A stretch of 64,000 bases of DNA from a bacterium (GTDB taxonomy: Bacteria; Planctomycetota; UBA1135; UBA2386), in the NCBI GenBank assembly GCA_030432695.1, contig JAUILN010000002.1, positions 806,001 to 870,000 on the forward strand. Reading direction: 5' to 3'. Below the pieces are notes generated by a model that worked only from the letters and a program-made list of their open reading frames with translations, had not been told where the DNA came from and ran no database searches. Position numbers and translations under genes: made by a program. Of the stretch, positions 10,428 through 19,936 are shown one piece after another. Positions within the stretch are counted from its first letter, which is position 1. Each line of letters starts with the position of its first letter.

Positions 10428-13106
10428 ATGCGTGCCTCGAGACTCCTCGCCGCCCTCGCCGTCGCCCTCGCAGCGGGTGGCGCGTGGATGCTGCTCGCCG
10501 AACACGAAACCGAGACCCCGCGCCCGATCCACTCGCCTGCCACCGACGACGTCACCGAGCTCGACGACCTGGTGGTGCGGACCGCCGGCGCAGGATCCGA
10601 TGCGGACGGCTCGGACGGCGGCGAACGGGACGAGTTCGGCCGCGTGGAGGTCGCCGACGACGCCGACGCGGGCGACGACGCCGCGGCCGAGGGTCTGGAG
10701 GTCCTGGTCCTCGACGGCGAGGTTCCGGTGCCCGACGCCGAGGTGTTCTGGGGTGACGAGAACGAACTCGAACGGCGTGGCCGCGAAGCCGACCTGTCGC
10801 GCCGCACCCACGATGGTGCACTCGCCGCCCGCTTCGGCGCGCGCGCGGTCACCGGATCCGACGGCCGGGTCTCCCTCCCACCCGTCGCGATGCGCGAACC
10901 CGAACTCGCTGCGCGCAAGGGCGAGCTGTTCGGCGTCGGCGAGCGGCGCCGCGGCAGCCGCGACGTGGTGATCCGCCTGCAACGCGACGAGACCCTGACG
11001 ATCGACGTGGTCCGACCGGACGGCGAGCCCTTGGCCGGCGCGCCGGTTGCCGTCGTCCAGTCGGGCGGCCGCCGCCCGGACTTCCTGTGGTCGGAAGCAG
11101 CGGACGAGCGGGGCCGGATCGTGATCGAGCACTTCCAGCTCTACCGGAACGACTCGCGCCGCGGCGGCGAGCGAACCTCTGCACTGCTGCGCATCCCGGG
11201 GCCGGTGATGGTCGCGAAGGACTTCCCCGACCCTGCCCCCGCCGAGCCGCTGATCCTCGAAGCTCCGGCCACCACCAGCCTGACGGTCAGCGTGGTCGAT
11301 GCCCAGGGCCTGCCGGTGCGCGCACCGCTCGCGATCAGCCTGACCCCGGCCGAAGGCGAACGCGAACAGGCCGGCCTCGCATCCTGGTTCACATCCGCCA
11401 GCGAGACGAAGGACTCGGGCGACACCGAGGTGCTGTTTCCGTTCGTCGCGACCGCCACCCGCCTGTCGCCCCGCGTGCGCTTCGTCGACGACCGCGACCA
11501 CGCCTGGACCGGCGTGGAGATCACCACGCCGCGCACGCCCGACAGCGAGGCGCAGGTCGAGGTCGCGACGCCGGACTGGCTGACCCTGCTCGAGGGCCGC
11601 CTCCTCGATGCAGACGAGGCGCCGCTCAGCCGTCAGACCATCGACTTCATCGTCCGCGCCGGCAACCGACCGGTGGAACGCGAACGCCTGCGCACCTTCG
11701 ACGACGGCATCTTCGAGCTGGCCCTGCGAGCCGACCGCCCCGAGTTCGTGGCACCCTACGAACTCGAGGTGCGCGACGAGGTCCGCGACGACGACCCGCA
11801 AGGCGTCGACGTCGGCCTCGCCGGCCTGCCGCCCGGCGACCGCGTGCGGCTGGGCGACCTGATGCTGAGGGTGCTGCCGCCGATCGCACGAGGCCTCGTG
11901 GTCGACGACCTCGGTGAGCCGATCCGCGGCGCCGACGTGCAGCTCGAGGCGTTCCGCACCCTCGCCGGCGAAGGCGCCGAGACCCGCTGGCTCGACGAGA
12001 ACCAGGTCGACGACCGGACCGACGACGAAGGTCGATTCGCACTCCACGGCGACCGATCCGGCCTCGGCCGGGTGCGTCTGCGCGTCGCCCGCCGCGGCCA
12101 CGAGAGCGTCTACGTCGAATCGTTCGACGGCCAGCGCGACGTCCGCGTGATGCTGCAGCGGCACGGCGCGTTGATGACCCGCTTCACGGTCCCGGAGTGG
12201 CTCCCCGACGAGGTGCTGCAACTGCGCATCACGTCGCGCGACCCCGAGGTCCAGCCCCGCCAGGAGGACGTCGACCGCCGTGGCAACTTCGGCGTGGCGA
12301 TGGTCGACGAGATGCGACCCGGCCTCTACGACGTGGCGCTCCTGCTGCGCGGCTTCGACGACCCGGTCGCGGAGGTCGGCAGCGTGTCGGTGATGCCCGG
12401 CATCCGGCCACCGACCCGCGACCCGCGCCTCGACGCGATCGACCTCGCCAACACCCTGTTCCGCTACCGCTTCGAAGGCGTGCGTCAGGACGGCAGCACC
12501 CACTCCGACCTCTCCGGAGCGGTGGTCGCGAAGCTGCCCGGCCCCGACGGCAGCCCGCAGTGGACCGCGTTCTCGTGGCGTGGCAACTCCGCCGAGATCA
12601 TCACCTTCGAGCGCAATCTGGAGGTTTTCGCACTGTCGGACGGTCGCCCGCCGCAGCGCCTGCTCGCCGTGCCGGGCACCACGCAGGTGGTCCTGCCCGA
12701 CCTGCATCCCGCGGAGCTGCTGCTGCCGGGACTGCGCGAACTGGTCGGCGGACGCCGGGTGCGGGTCTCGATGGTCTTCCAGGGTGACACCGGCCTGCCG
12801 AGCTCGCTCCGCGCCTACGACCAGCGCAGCGGTCGCTCGTTCACGTTGAGCCGCGCGATGCTCAGCAAGAGCGGCGGCGCGTGGCTCGGCGACGACCCGC
12901 TGGTCCGCGTGCCGCTGCATCGCAACGGCCGCTTCGACGTCGTGGCGCGCATCTACCCGGAGAACGGCCGCGGTGGCCCCGAGTCCCGCAAGGTCGGCGA
13001 GGTCGACGTGATCCTCGACGGCGTCGCGCCGCAGCGCGACACGGTGCCGATCGATCCGGCGGTGGTCCGTGACGCCTTGCAGGCGCTCGACACGCGCGGC
13101 CGTTGA
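10428..13106 (+). CDS. Large envelope protein with carboxypeptidase-regulatory-like repeats
   Basis: An 892-residue protein from ATG 10428. A hydrophobic segment at residues 5-25 acts as signal peptide or membrane anchor. Residues 30-95 are strongly acidic (Asp/Glu runs), likely a flexible linker. The rest consists of repeated beta-sandwich units of CarboxypepD_reg/Ig type, each with patterns such as VVRPDGEPLAGAPVAVVQ, TVSVVDAQGLPVRAPLAIS and LVVDDLGEPIRGADVQLE. Such units stabilise surface and periplasmic proteins and may bind ligands; no catalytic motif is visible. The same repeat type occurs in the sigma-factor fusions at 28509 and 33656, so they may be related in origin. A long antisense frame across this gene is a codon-bias artefact. 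Confidence 0.82.
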   Translation: MRASRLLAALAVALAAGGAWMLLAEHETETPRPIHSPATDDVTELDDLVVRTAGAGSDADGSDGGERDEFGRVEVADDADAGDDAAAEGLEVLVLDGEVPVPDAEVFWGDENELERRGREADLSRRTHDGALAARFGARAVTGSDGRVSLPPVAMREPELAARKGELFGVGERRRGSRDVVIRLQRDETLTIDVVRPDGEPLAGAPVAVVQSGGRRPDFLWSEAADERGRIVIEHFQLYRNDSRRGGERTSALLRIPGPVMVAKDFPDPAPAEPLILEAPATTSLTVSVVDAQGLPVRAPLAISLTPAEGEREQAGLASWFTSASETKDSGDTEVLFPFVATATRLSPRVRFVDDRDHAWTGVEITTPRTPDSEAQVEVATPDWLTLLEGRLLDADEAPLSRQTIDFIVRAGNRPVERERLRTFDDGIFELALRADRPEFVAPYELEVRDEVRDDDPQGVDVGLAGLPPGDRVRLGDLMLRVLPPIARGLVVDDLGEPIRGADVQLEAFRTLAGEGAETRWLDENQVDDRTDDEGRFALHGDRSGLGRVRLRVARRGHESVYVESFDGQRDVRVMLQRHGALMTRFTVPEWLPDEVLQLRITSRDPEVQPRQEDVDRRGNFGVAMVDEMRPGLYDVALLLRGFDDPVAEVGSVSVMPGIRPPTRDPRLDAIDLANTLFRYRFEGVRQDGSTHSDLSGAVVAKLPGPDGSPQWTAFSWRGNSAEIITFERNLEVFALSDGRPPQRLLAVPGTTQVVLPDLHPAELLLPGLRELVGGRRVRVSMVFQGDTGLPSSLRAYDQRSGRSFTLSRAMLSKSGGAWLGDDPLVRVPLHRNGRFDVVARIYPENGRGGPESRKVGEVDVILDGVAPQRDTVPIDPAVVRDALQALDTRGR

Positions 13107-13130
13107 TTGGCGCGACTCGCGCCGATCGGT

Positions 13131-14450
13131 TCAGAAACCGATCGTGGTGAAGTCACCGGCGCCGAGCAGGATCTCCTGGCGACCGACCTCCGGCAGGAAG
13201 ACCGGCTGGAATGCGAGCATGCGGCCGCGCACCGAGGCGTCGCCGGGCACCGGCAACGGGTAGAGCTGCTGGTTGAACGGCGGATCCCCGAGGTGTCCCG
13301 CGGCGACCGGGAAGGCGTGGTCGAGGTCGATCATCAGCTGGCCGGCCAAGCCGGGGACGTCGAAGGACCCGGAGCGGAGCTTCAGCGACGCGAACACCAC
13401 GTAGTCACGCGCGGCGTCGGTCCGGATCCGCAGCCCCGAGAGATCGCCCGGTACCGCGCCGGTCACCGTGACCTCGAGCGAGCCGAATCGCTCGGCCCGG
13501 CAGCCGGGCAGATCGCGGATCTGTTCCCCGCCTCCGGCAACCGAGACGACGCCGTGGTCATCCTCCACCGCGTGCACTCCGCCATCGATGCTCGCGCCGC
13601 GGCCCGGCCAGGTCCAACTACGCCCGCACCGCTCGAGGACGACGCGACCCGGGTCGATCTTCTGGATCACGTCACCGCCCACCGCTCCGTCGTCGCCACC
13701 GGCCAGCACCAGACCCGGCCCGGCCGCGTCATTGCGCAGGAGGAGACTCGCGGAGCCGAAGGTCCGCACCGCCGCGCCACCATGGCCGCGACCGCGCTCC
13801 GCTGCATCGAAGCCGTTGATCCACCCGCGGTGCACCACCACCTCGCTCTCGCTCAGCAGGAGCGCCGCGAGACCGTCGTCTTCGCTCCCGAGCCGGTAGC
13901 GTGCCACCGAGCTGCCGACCTGCGGCTCCGGATGGTTGACGAAGACGTCGGTGATCCAGATCCGGCCGGCGTTGTTCGCGAAGAAGACCGGTGCCTGCAC
14001 GCGGGCGCCGACCGCCGGACCGACCGAGCGGACCTGCAGATCGTGGAGATGCACCGCACCCTCGTTGCCGTGCAGCCACAGCGCCGGAACCCGCGCACCG
14101 GCACCCGACCAGGTGAGCGTGAACCCGAACAGGACGACGTTGTCGTCCGGCTCGAGACCGCGCACCTCAACCGCCGGCCGCGAACCGTCGGAGTGGATCC
14201 GGATCTCGCCGATTCCATCGACCGAGATGTTCAGCGACTTGCCTTCGAGGACCACCGGCTCGTAGTCACCCGGCGTGACCAGCAACACGTCGCCATCGGA
14301 CGCGGCATCGATCGCGGCCTGCAACGGCGTGGGGTCGCCGGACCGACCGACCGTGAAGACCTCTTGCCCGGTCGGACCCTCGGTCGACGACAACACCATT
14401 CCCGACGCGGCAGCCAACAGCCACCGCGTCCATTGCGAATTCCCTTCCAT
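13131..14450 (-). CDS. Exported right-handed beta-helix (pectin-lyase-like) protein
   Basis: Start at ATG 14450 is fixed by AGGAGA about eight bases upstream and gives 439 residues. After a hydrophobic N-terminus (WLLAAASGMVLSS) comes the pattern AAIDAASDGDVLLVTPGDYE, the usual opening of DUF1565/pectin-lyase-like beta-helix proteins. Successive coils with Leu-x-x-Val-x-Val-x-Gly character follow to about residue 290. The last 130 residues form a separate beta-rich region (SLEVTVTGAVPGDLSGLRIR onward) resembling the C-terminal domain frequent in secreted planctomycete proteins. No catalytic residues can be assigned. It is transcribed convergently to the 892-residue protein. Confidence 0.75.
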   Translation of the reverse strand: MEGNSQWTRWLLAAASGMVLSSTEGPTGQEVFTVGRSGDPTPLQAAIDAASDGDVLLVTPGDYEPVVLEGKSLNISVDGIGEIRIHSDGSRPAVEVRGLEPDDNVVLFGFTLTWSGAGARVPALWLHGNEGAVHLHDLQVRSVGPAVGARVQAPVFFANNAGRIWITDVFVNHPEPQVGSSVARYRLGSEDDGLAALLLSESEVVVHRGWINGFDAAERGRGHGGAAVRTFGSASLLLRNDAAGPGLVLAGGDDGAVGGDVIQKIDPGRVVLERCGRSWTWPGRGASIDGGVHAVEDDHGVVSVAGGGEQIRDLPGCRAERFGSLEVTVTGAVPGDLSGLRIRTDAARDYVVFASLKLRSGSFDVPGLAGQLMIDLDHAFPVAAGHLGDPPFNQQLYPLPVPGDASVRGRMLAFQPVFLPEVGRQEILLGAGDFTTIGF

Positions 14451-14615
14451 GGGCTCTCTCCTGTTCCCTGGAGGAGCGCGCGAGGCGAACACGCACTCCC
14501 GTTCCAGTTGATCGAGCGCCAGCACGGACGACTGCGGTCAGGGTTTCTGCGACGCGCGCGGGAGAATCGGAAGTCGTCCGGCAAGGACTCCGCGTCGTGT
14601 TCCAGAATCAGTCGA

Positions 14616-15968
14616 TCAGCGCCGCGCCGAGGTCCACAGGAACCACCCGGCGAACGCGGGAGCGGCCAACGACAGGACGATCAGCAAGCACTCGACGACG
14701 AGTAGCGAGGGATGTCCCGGAAGATGCCGCGCGTTGTGGACCAATGCCTGCACGGTGCCGACGCCGAGATCGAGCAGTGCGGCGCAGGCCAGCGAGCGTG
14801 CCAACCACGGACGCCAGCGCGTCGCGAGGAGGGTCAGGCCCGCACCGAGGAGAACGTCCCACACCACCCACGCATGCCGCACGGTCTCGCTCGGGAAGTG
14901 GCGACCATCGACCAGCATCAGGAACGCCGTCCACGGCACCAGCAGCGCAGCGAGCACCGCGGCGACGGTCGGTGCGCGGTGACGCAGCGTGCGGATGCCG
15001 AAGGCCCACAGGCCGGGGCGTCCGGCGAAGGCACGCAGGACCTCGAGCACGGCCGACGCCACCCCGAGTTGCCGGTCGTGCAGCACGTGGACCGGCCGCC
15101 ACGCCCCCGGCCGCAGCTTGGCCTTGAAGCGGCGTAGCCCGTCGAAGTCGTAGAGCGGCGCGGAGACCTCGCGGATCGCCGCCAGCACCGGCGAGGGCAC
15201 GTTGGCCAGCGGTGCGAGGCCGAAGGTCGCGAAGCGGTGACCCTCGGCCGCGGCGCGTCGCATCGCCGCGTCGAACAGCAGCTCGACGGTGCCGTTGGGA
15301 GCGTCCGGATCGCGGAGCACGTCCTGGAACAGCAGGCCGTCACGCGCCGGGATCGGCACAGCGGTGAGGATGCCGACGACGCGGGTCGTCCCCCCGGACT
15401 GCGGGACCTCGGCGACCAGTAGACCGTGCGTCGCGTCGCGCTCGAAGGGTGCGACGCGTACCAGGAAGCCCATCGGCGCCATCGGCCGGGAGTCGAACCA
15501 ACGTTCGACCAGAGTGCGGACCTTGCCGAGCAGCGCTGCGTCGGCCTGGACCTCAGCGGCCGTGAAGTGACGGATGCGGACGCCTTTGGCGCGCGCGCGG
15601 CGGAGCTGTTCACGGAGACTGCGACTCCCGGCGAGGACCTGCGACCAGTCTGCGGGATCCCAGATCGGCTGCTCGCCGACGTGCAACGCGGCCAGCCAAT
15701 CGAGGCGTGGCCGGGTCTCCACGCCGAACCAGACCAGCCGTCGTCCGGCGCGCGCGGCGGCCTCGCGTGCCGCCAGATAGGCGCCGTCGAGTCGCGCGCG
15801 CGGCCCGATCGGTCCGCCGACCGTGACCCACGCGGAGCCGGTGTCGTGGTAGGCGATGCACGCGTCGTCGCCCAGCGCCAGCAATTCGAGCCCGCGGTCG
15901 AACGCCAGGAACGAGATCGCGTCCCGTCCGTGGGCGTCGAGCAGCTGGCGGAGACGGGCGCGGTCCAT
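14616..15968 (-). CDS. MprF C-terminal-like (DUF2156) protein with membrane helices
   Basis: A 450-residue protein from ATG 15968. Residues 1-300 resemble the DUF2156/LPG_synthase_C fold of MprF, a GNAT-like domain that transfers amino acids from aminoacyl-tRNA to lipids. Recognisable parts are FLAFDRGLELLALGDDACIAY, the ITAVPIPA-type strand and the LLFDAAMRRAAAEGHRFATF region with FGLAPLANV. Unlike MprF, the membrane part is at the C-terminus (four to five helices from about residue 315 to 445) and is small. It could modify envelope lipids or peptides. It lies 12 bases after the M48 peptidase gene in the same direction, so the two probably form an operon. Confidence 0.75.
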   Translation of the reverse strand: MDRARLRQLLDAHGRDAISFLAFDRGLELLALGDDACIAYHDTGSAWVTVGGPIGPRARLDGAYLAAREAAARAGRRLVWFGVETRPRLDWLAALHVGEQPIWDPADWSQVLAGSRSLREQLRRARAKGVRIRHFTAAEVQADAALLGKVRTLVERWFDSRPMAPMGFLVRVAPFERDATHGLLVAEVPQSGGTTRVVGILTAVPIPARDGLLFQDVLRDPDAPNGTVELLFDAAMRRAAAEGHRFATFGLAPLANVPSPVLAAIREVSAPLYDFDGLRRFKAKLRPGAWRPVHVLHDRQLGVASAVLEVLRAFAGRPGLWAFGIRTLRHRAPTVAAVLAALLVPWTAFLMLVDGRHFPSETVRHAWVVWDVLLGAGLTLLATRWRPWLARSLACAALLDLGVGTVQALVHNARHLPGHPSLLVVECLLIVLSLAAPAFAGWFLWTSARR

Positions 15969-15980
15969 CCGCCGCCGAGC

Positions 15981-18182
15981 CTACCCGGCGGACTGGTGCA
16001 GCGGGACCGGCATCGGCTCCATGCCGAGCGCGGCTTCGATGCGTTCGGCGATCCAGGTCACCCGGGCCAGCCCGCGGAAGTAGCCGTCGCCGAGTCGATC
16101 CTGGCCACCACCGGCTTCCTGATAGAGATCAGCCCAATGGGTGTCCATCGAGAGCTTCGGGAAGGCCCAGTCGGCCAACGTGATGCCGGGGGTGGCGTGC
16201 GGGAACGGATAGGCCACCTCGCCGAGGCGCTCCTGCACCAGCGTGCAGAGGTTTCGCAGCCGGGAGGCATGGCCGCGGATGACCGGGCCGTACTTCTTCC
16301 GATCCGCATCGTCGTCGACCATCCGATCCAGGAACGACAGCACCGAGAGCTGGCTGCGGATCTCGGAACAGGTGGCGAGGGTGGTCTGCATCGCCGACAC
16401 CGCCGGCAGCAGCGACGCGAGTTCGTTCAGGAGGGCCGTCGCACCACCCGACACGCCTTCGTCGGCATCGAGGCGCTCGCCGATCACCGGGACGCGCAGC
16501 ATCGAGAGGGCTACCGCGAGTCGTTCCTCGACCTCGACCAGTTCGCCCTCGTAGGCCTCCTGCGCGGCGCGCAGGGTCCCGCGCTGTTCACCGAGCGCGG
16601 CCTTCACCGACTCCCGATCGCCCTTCTCCAGGCCGAAGTCCTTGGGCTTGAACTTCTGCTTCACCTTGGTGAGGTCGTCCACGAACTCGAGCTGCGACAG
16701 ACGGTCGTAGGCGGCGATCCACGCTGCCTGCAGTTCATTCAGCCGATCACGCTGCTCGCGTAGCGACTGGCGAAGCTCGCGGATCCGCGCGCCGGCCGAC
16801 TTCGGGTCCGTGGGCGGCGGCGGGACCTCGGCGGGCACGGCGATCCCACGCATCAGTCCGGCGACGCCCTGGAAGTAGCGCGCGACCGAACGGTTCCGCT
16901 CGTCGGTCTCCTCGACGTCGGCGACGAACTCCGAGACGGGCACGAGGCTCGCCTTCGCGAAGGCAGGACCGATCGCGGTACGGAAGTGGACCTCGCTGGC
17001 CTCGCGGCTCAGTCCCTCGAAGTCGTCGAACAGCACGCACGCGGGCACCTCGACGGTGAATTTGCCGGGGTCGTCGAGTTCCAACGCGGCGGCCTCCCGG
17101 TCGACGGTCCGCGGGTGGGTCGCGAAGCGGTGGGCGAACTCCTTGTCGACCATCGCCTGGACCGACTTCACGGTGTCCTCCGGCATGCTGCGTCGCCGCT
17201 GCAGGACCAGCCCCGGCAGGTCGTCGACCAACCGCCGGTCCTGCCAGCTCTGCCCGAGCCGCGAACGCGCCGACTGGTCGGCCAGGCCGAGCACGGTGAG
17301 TTCGCGCAGCGTCTGACCGACGACCTCCGAGCCGGCGAGCGCGATCTGGTAGCGGTCGGCGTCGTACTCCATCTGCCGACTCATGTACGCCGAAACGGCG
17401 TTCGAGACCCACATCAGGCCGTAGAGGAGCTTCCGGGTCAGCCACACGAAGCCGCGCGCCAGGGCGCCGGTGGCCATCACGTACCACCAACCGCTCTTCG
17501 ACCAACGCTCGATCCGCAGGTCCCACTCGTCGCGCTGGTAGACCACCCGCGCGAACCAGGCCTGCACGCGGACCACCAGGCCCGACAACCGCATGCCGGT
17601 GCCCTGGGAGAAATGGCCGAACTCGTGGGCCAGCACGCCGGTGAGGTTGCGCAGCGGCAGACCGGCGACCAGCGGTAGACCGATGGTGAGCTCGCGGCCG
17701 GCATTGGTCAGCCCGGTGCCACCCTGGTGGAAGCCGGCCGAGGCGTTGACGTCGCAGTCGACCAGGATCCGTCGCGGTGGCTCGGCGCCGACCGCACGGC
17801 ATGCCGCGGCGACGAACTCGAACACGAACGGTTCGCGGTCGGGGTCGAGTTCCAGCCGGTCGTCGCGCCGCTGCTGCCTGGCGAACAGCGGCTTGACCAT
17901 GAACAGCAGCAGCAGGCCGCCGACGATCAACGGGATCACGTACAGCGCCACCTTGCCGCGCATGCTGCCCTTGCTCTCGAACATCGCGAGCGACTCGGTG
18001 GCGTGGAAGAACAGGCCATAGGCAACCAGCACCACCAGACCGACGTAGATCAGCGGCAGGAGCCAGAGCACCAGGGCGATGAGCAGGATGCCCAGGCGGT
18101 AGGGCACGGACAGGCTCGGACGTTCGATAGCGACGTCGAGCGCGGCGAGCAGGGACTCGCGATCGGGAGCGGATCGGGACAC
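15981..18182 (-). CDS. Membrane-anchored M48 family zinc metallopeptidase
   Basis: I choose GTG 18182, giving 733 residues starting VSRSAPDRES; the frame is open far upstream but is low-quality there. Two membrane segments (about residues 30-58 and 79-98) precede the protease domain. The zinc motif HEFGH lies at residues 186-190 and is followed by the third-ligand region with MEYDADRYQ, as in Ste24/HtpX relatives. The C-terminal 300 residues are helical, with long stretches predicted as coiled coil (RELRQSLREQRDRLNELQAA), unusual for HtpX-size enzymes. The likely role is membrane protein quality control. The next gene, the MprF-like protein, follows after 12 bases. Confidence 0.85.
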   Translation of the reverse strand: MSRSAPDRESLLAALDVAIERPSLSVPYRLGILLIALVLWLLPLIYVGLVVLVAYGLFFHATESLAMFESKGSMRGKVALYVIPLIVGGLLLLFMVKPLFARQQRRDDRLELDPDREPFVFEFVAAACRAVGAEPPRRILVDCDVNASAGFHQGGTGLTNAGRELTIGLPLVAGLPLRNLTGVLAHEFGHFSQGTGMRLSGLVVRVQAWFARVVYQRDEWDLRIERWSKSGWWYVMATGALARGFVWLTRKLLYGLMWVSNAVSAYMSRQMEYDADRYQIALAGSEVVGQTLRELTVLGLADQSARSRLGQSWQDRRLVDDLPGLVLQRRRSMPEDTVKSVQAMVDKEFAHRFATHPRTVDREAAALELDDPGKFTVEVPACVLFDDFEGLSREASEVHFRTAIGPAFAKASLVPVSEFVADVEETDERNRSVARYFQGVAGLMRGIAVPAEVPPPPTDPKSAGARIRELRQSLREQRDRLNELQAAWIAAYDRLSQLEFVDDLTKVKQKFKPKDFGLEKGDRESVKAALGEQRGTLRAAQEAYEGELVEVEERLAVALSMLRVPVIGERLDADEGVSGGATALLNELASLLPAVSAMQTTLATCSEIRSQLSVLSFLDRMVDDDADRKKYGPVIRGHASRLRNLCTLVQERLGEVAYPFPHATPGITLADWAFPKLSMDTHWADLYQEAGGGQDRLGDGYFRGLARVTWIAERIEAALGMEPMPVPLHQSAG

Positions 18183-18308
18183 GGGGTTCTCGCTTCTCTC
18201 CGGGTTCGAGGCGGCGCGAGTCTGGCCAGGAGACGGGGCCGCGGCAACCGGGACCGCCCGGATGATTCCCGGCGATCTGACCGGCCGGCGGGCCGGACTT
18301 CGACGACC

Positions 18309-19790
18309 ATGGTCGCCATGCTCTCTCTCCGCGCCGCGGCCCACTCGTTCGTGCTCTTCGCTCTCGCAGTTCCCGCGGTCTGCCAGCAGGTGCGCGAACC
18401 CGGACTCGCGCTGCGCGACTGCCGCCATCAGGCCAGCGGCAGGACCCTGCGTTGTGGCACCCTGCAGGTGCCGGAAGACCGCGCGCGCCCCGACGGTCGC
18501 TCGATCGCGCTGAACCTGGTGGTGATCCCCGCCCTCGCCGCCGAGCCGCGTGAGGACCCGGTCTACTGGCTCGCCGGTGGACCGGGGCAGGGTGCCGCCA
18601 GCGATCTGGTCGGCCGGTTGGTCGGTGATCCCCTGTGCCGCGACCGCCATGTGGTGCTGGTCGACCAGCGCGGCACCGGCCGCTCGAACCCGCTGCGCGT
18701 CGAGCGCGGCAGTCCCGACGACCCGTCGTGGCTCGACACGCCACTGATGGACGTCGCGGCGTTCCGCGAGGCCCTTCCCGCGCTGCAGGAGCGCGCCGAC
18801 CTCGGCTGTTATGCCACCGAGATCGCCGCGCAGGATCTCGACGCGGTCCGCAGGGCACTTGGACACGAACGCATCGACCTCTGGGGCGGCAGCTACGGCA
18901 CGCGGTTGGCGCTGGTCTACATGCGCGCCTACCCCGAGCGGGTGCGCGCCGCGGTGCTCGACGGGGTGGCACCGCTGTCGTTCAGGAACCCCCTGCACCA
19001 CGCCCGCTCGGCGCAGGACGCGCTCGAGCTGCTGTTCGCCGAGTGCCGCGCCGACCCGGCCTGCCGCGCCGCGTTCCCCGAGCTGGAGCAGGACTTCGAG
19101 CAACTGCTCGCGCGCCTCGAAGCGGAGCCGGCCGCGGTCGAGATCACCCACCCGCGCACCGGCGAGCCCGTCGAGGTCCGCTGCTCGCGCGACACCTTCG
19201 CCGACGGCCTGCGGGTGATGCTCTATTACACGCCGACCAACCGCCGGGTGCCGCTGTTGCTGCACCGTGCCGCGCAGGGCGACCTCCGGCCATTCGTCGA
19301 GACCGCGCTGCGGAGTGGCGGCTCACTGCGCCGGGCCCTGGCGCTCGGCATGCTGCTGTGCGTCACCGGCAGCGAAGACCTGCCGCGCATCGACGTCGAC
19401 GAGATCGAAGCCGCGACCGCCGGCACCTTCCTCGGCGACCGCCGGGTTCGTGACCAGCTCGCGGTCGGCGCAATCTGGCCGCGTGGCGAGGTGTCACCCG
19501 GCTACGGCGAGGAGGTCACCGTCGACGTGCCCACCCTGCTATTGTCGGGCACCCATGATCCGGTCACCCCGCCGCTGTTCGGCGAACGTGCTGCCGCGGC
19601 ACTGCCTCACGGCCGGCATCTCGTGGTCCCCGGTTGCCACGGTGTCGCGTCGATCCCCGAGGTCCGCCGCATCGTCGAGAGGTTCCTCGACACCGCAGAC
19701 GCGGCGGATCTCGATGTCGCGGCACTCGCCTCGGTGCGCATGCCACCGATCGAGGTGCCCGCCGAGTTCGAGCATCTGCGCACTCGTTGA
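18309..19790 (+). CDS. Exported alpha/beta hydrolase of the TAP/peptidase S33 family
   Basis: ATG 18309 (or the in-frame ATG 18318) gives about 493 residues with a signal peptide (SFVLFALAVPAVCQQ). The alpha/beta hydrolase core has the oxyanion loop GGPGQG, the strand LVDQRGTGRSNPL, the nucleophile elbow GGSYG, the acid in LLLSGTHDPVTPP and the catalytic His in VVPGCHGVASIP. The C-terminal part matches the TAP_C lid found in tripeptidyl aminopeptidases. It therefore probably removes short peptides from protein or peptide N-termini outside the cytoplasm. It is divergent from the M48 gene and ends just before the palindrome cluster at 19.8 kb. Confidence 0.88.
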   Translation: MVAMLSLRAAAHSFVLFALAVPAVCQQVREPGLALRDCRHQASGRTLRCGTLQVPEDRARPDGRSIALNLVVIPALAAEPREDPVYWLAGGPGQGAASDLVGRLVGDPLCRDRHVVLVDQRGTGRSNPLRVERGSPDDPSWLDTPLMDVAAFREALPALQERADLGCYATEIAAQDLDAVRRALGHERIDLWGGSYGTRLALVYMRAYPERVRAAVLDGVAPLSFRNPLHHARSAQDALELLFAECRADPACRAAFPELEQDFEQLLARLEAEPAAVEITHPRTGEPVEVRCSRDTFADGLRVMLYYTPTNRRVPLLLHRAAQGDLRPFVETALRSGGSLRRALALGMLLCVTGSEDLPRIDVDEIEAATAGTFLGDRRVRDQLAVGAIWPRGEVSPGYGEEVTVDVPTLLLSGTHDPVTPPLFGERAAAALPHGRHLVVPGCHGVASIPEVRRIVERFLDTADAADLDVAALASVRMPPIEVPAEFEHLRTR

Positions 19791-19807
19791 CCGCAACACG
19801 TACACCC

Positions 19808-19820
19808 GGTGCCAGGCACG
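19808..19820. repeat. Partial copy of the 37-bp palindrome
   Basis: Only the core GGTGCCAGGCACG is present, flanked by unrelated sequence, 18 bases after the stop of the hydrolase gene. It lies directly before the two full copies at 19838 and 19878 and looks like a decayed or alternative unit. Confidence 0.45.
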
Positions 19821-19837
19821 CGCTGTACATCTTCGAG

Positions 19838-19874
19838 TCTGTCGCAGTTCGTGCCAGGCACGAAGCACGACAGA
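19838..19874. repeat. 37-bp palindromic repeat, copy 2
   Basis: The same architecture as copy 1: TCTGTCG at the left end, core CGTGCCAGGCACG, CGACAGA at the right end. Two arm positions differ from copy 1 in a compensatory way (TTC...GAA instead of TTG...CAA), so base pairing is preserved while sequence has changed. Confidence 0.85.
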
Positions 19875-19877
19875 CTT

Positions 19878-19914
19878 TCTGTCGCGGTCGGTGCCTGGCA
19901 CCAACTACGACAGA
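19878..19914. repeat. 37-bp palindromic repeat, copy 3, central base inverted
   Basis: Starts three bases after copy 2 and has the central T instead of A (GGTGCC-T-GGCACC), that is, the element in opposite orientation. It lies between convergent genes, 23 bases before the stop of the lipoprotein gene. The close head-to-tail pair resembles the paired BIME arrangement of REP elements. Confidence 0.85.
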
Positions 19915-19936
19915 CTTCTGGGGAGTCGCGATGGAC

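Noticed and set aside
10389..12920. An 843-codon open frame on the minus strand opposite the large repeat protein.
   Set aside because: It is the mirror of a GC-rich plus-strand gene with typical codon bias, has no family pattern, start site or signal, and is His/Val/Gln/Asp-rich like other antisense frames here.
16747..18972. A 741-codon minus-strand frame overlapping the M48 peptidase gene.
   Set aside because: It shares its strand with the real gene but is in another frame, is Arg/Pro-rich and shows no motif, while the real frame has HEFGH and membrane helices.
19539..19904. Open frames through the palindromes with peptides such as VPGTNYDR and AWHELRQ.
   Set aside because: These are translations of the repeat itself in different frames and recur at each copy; no gene structure supports them.
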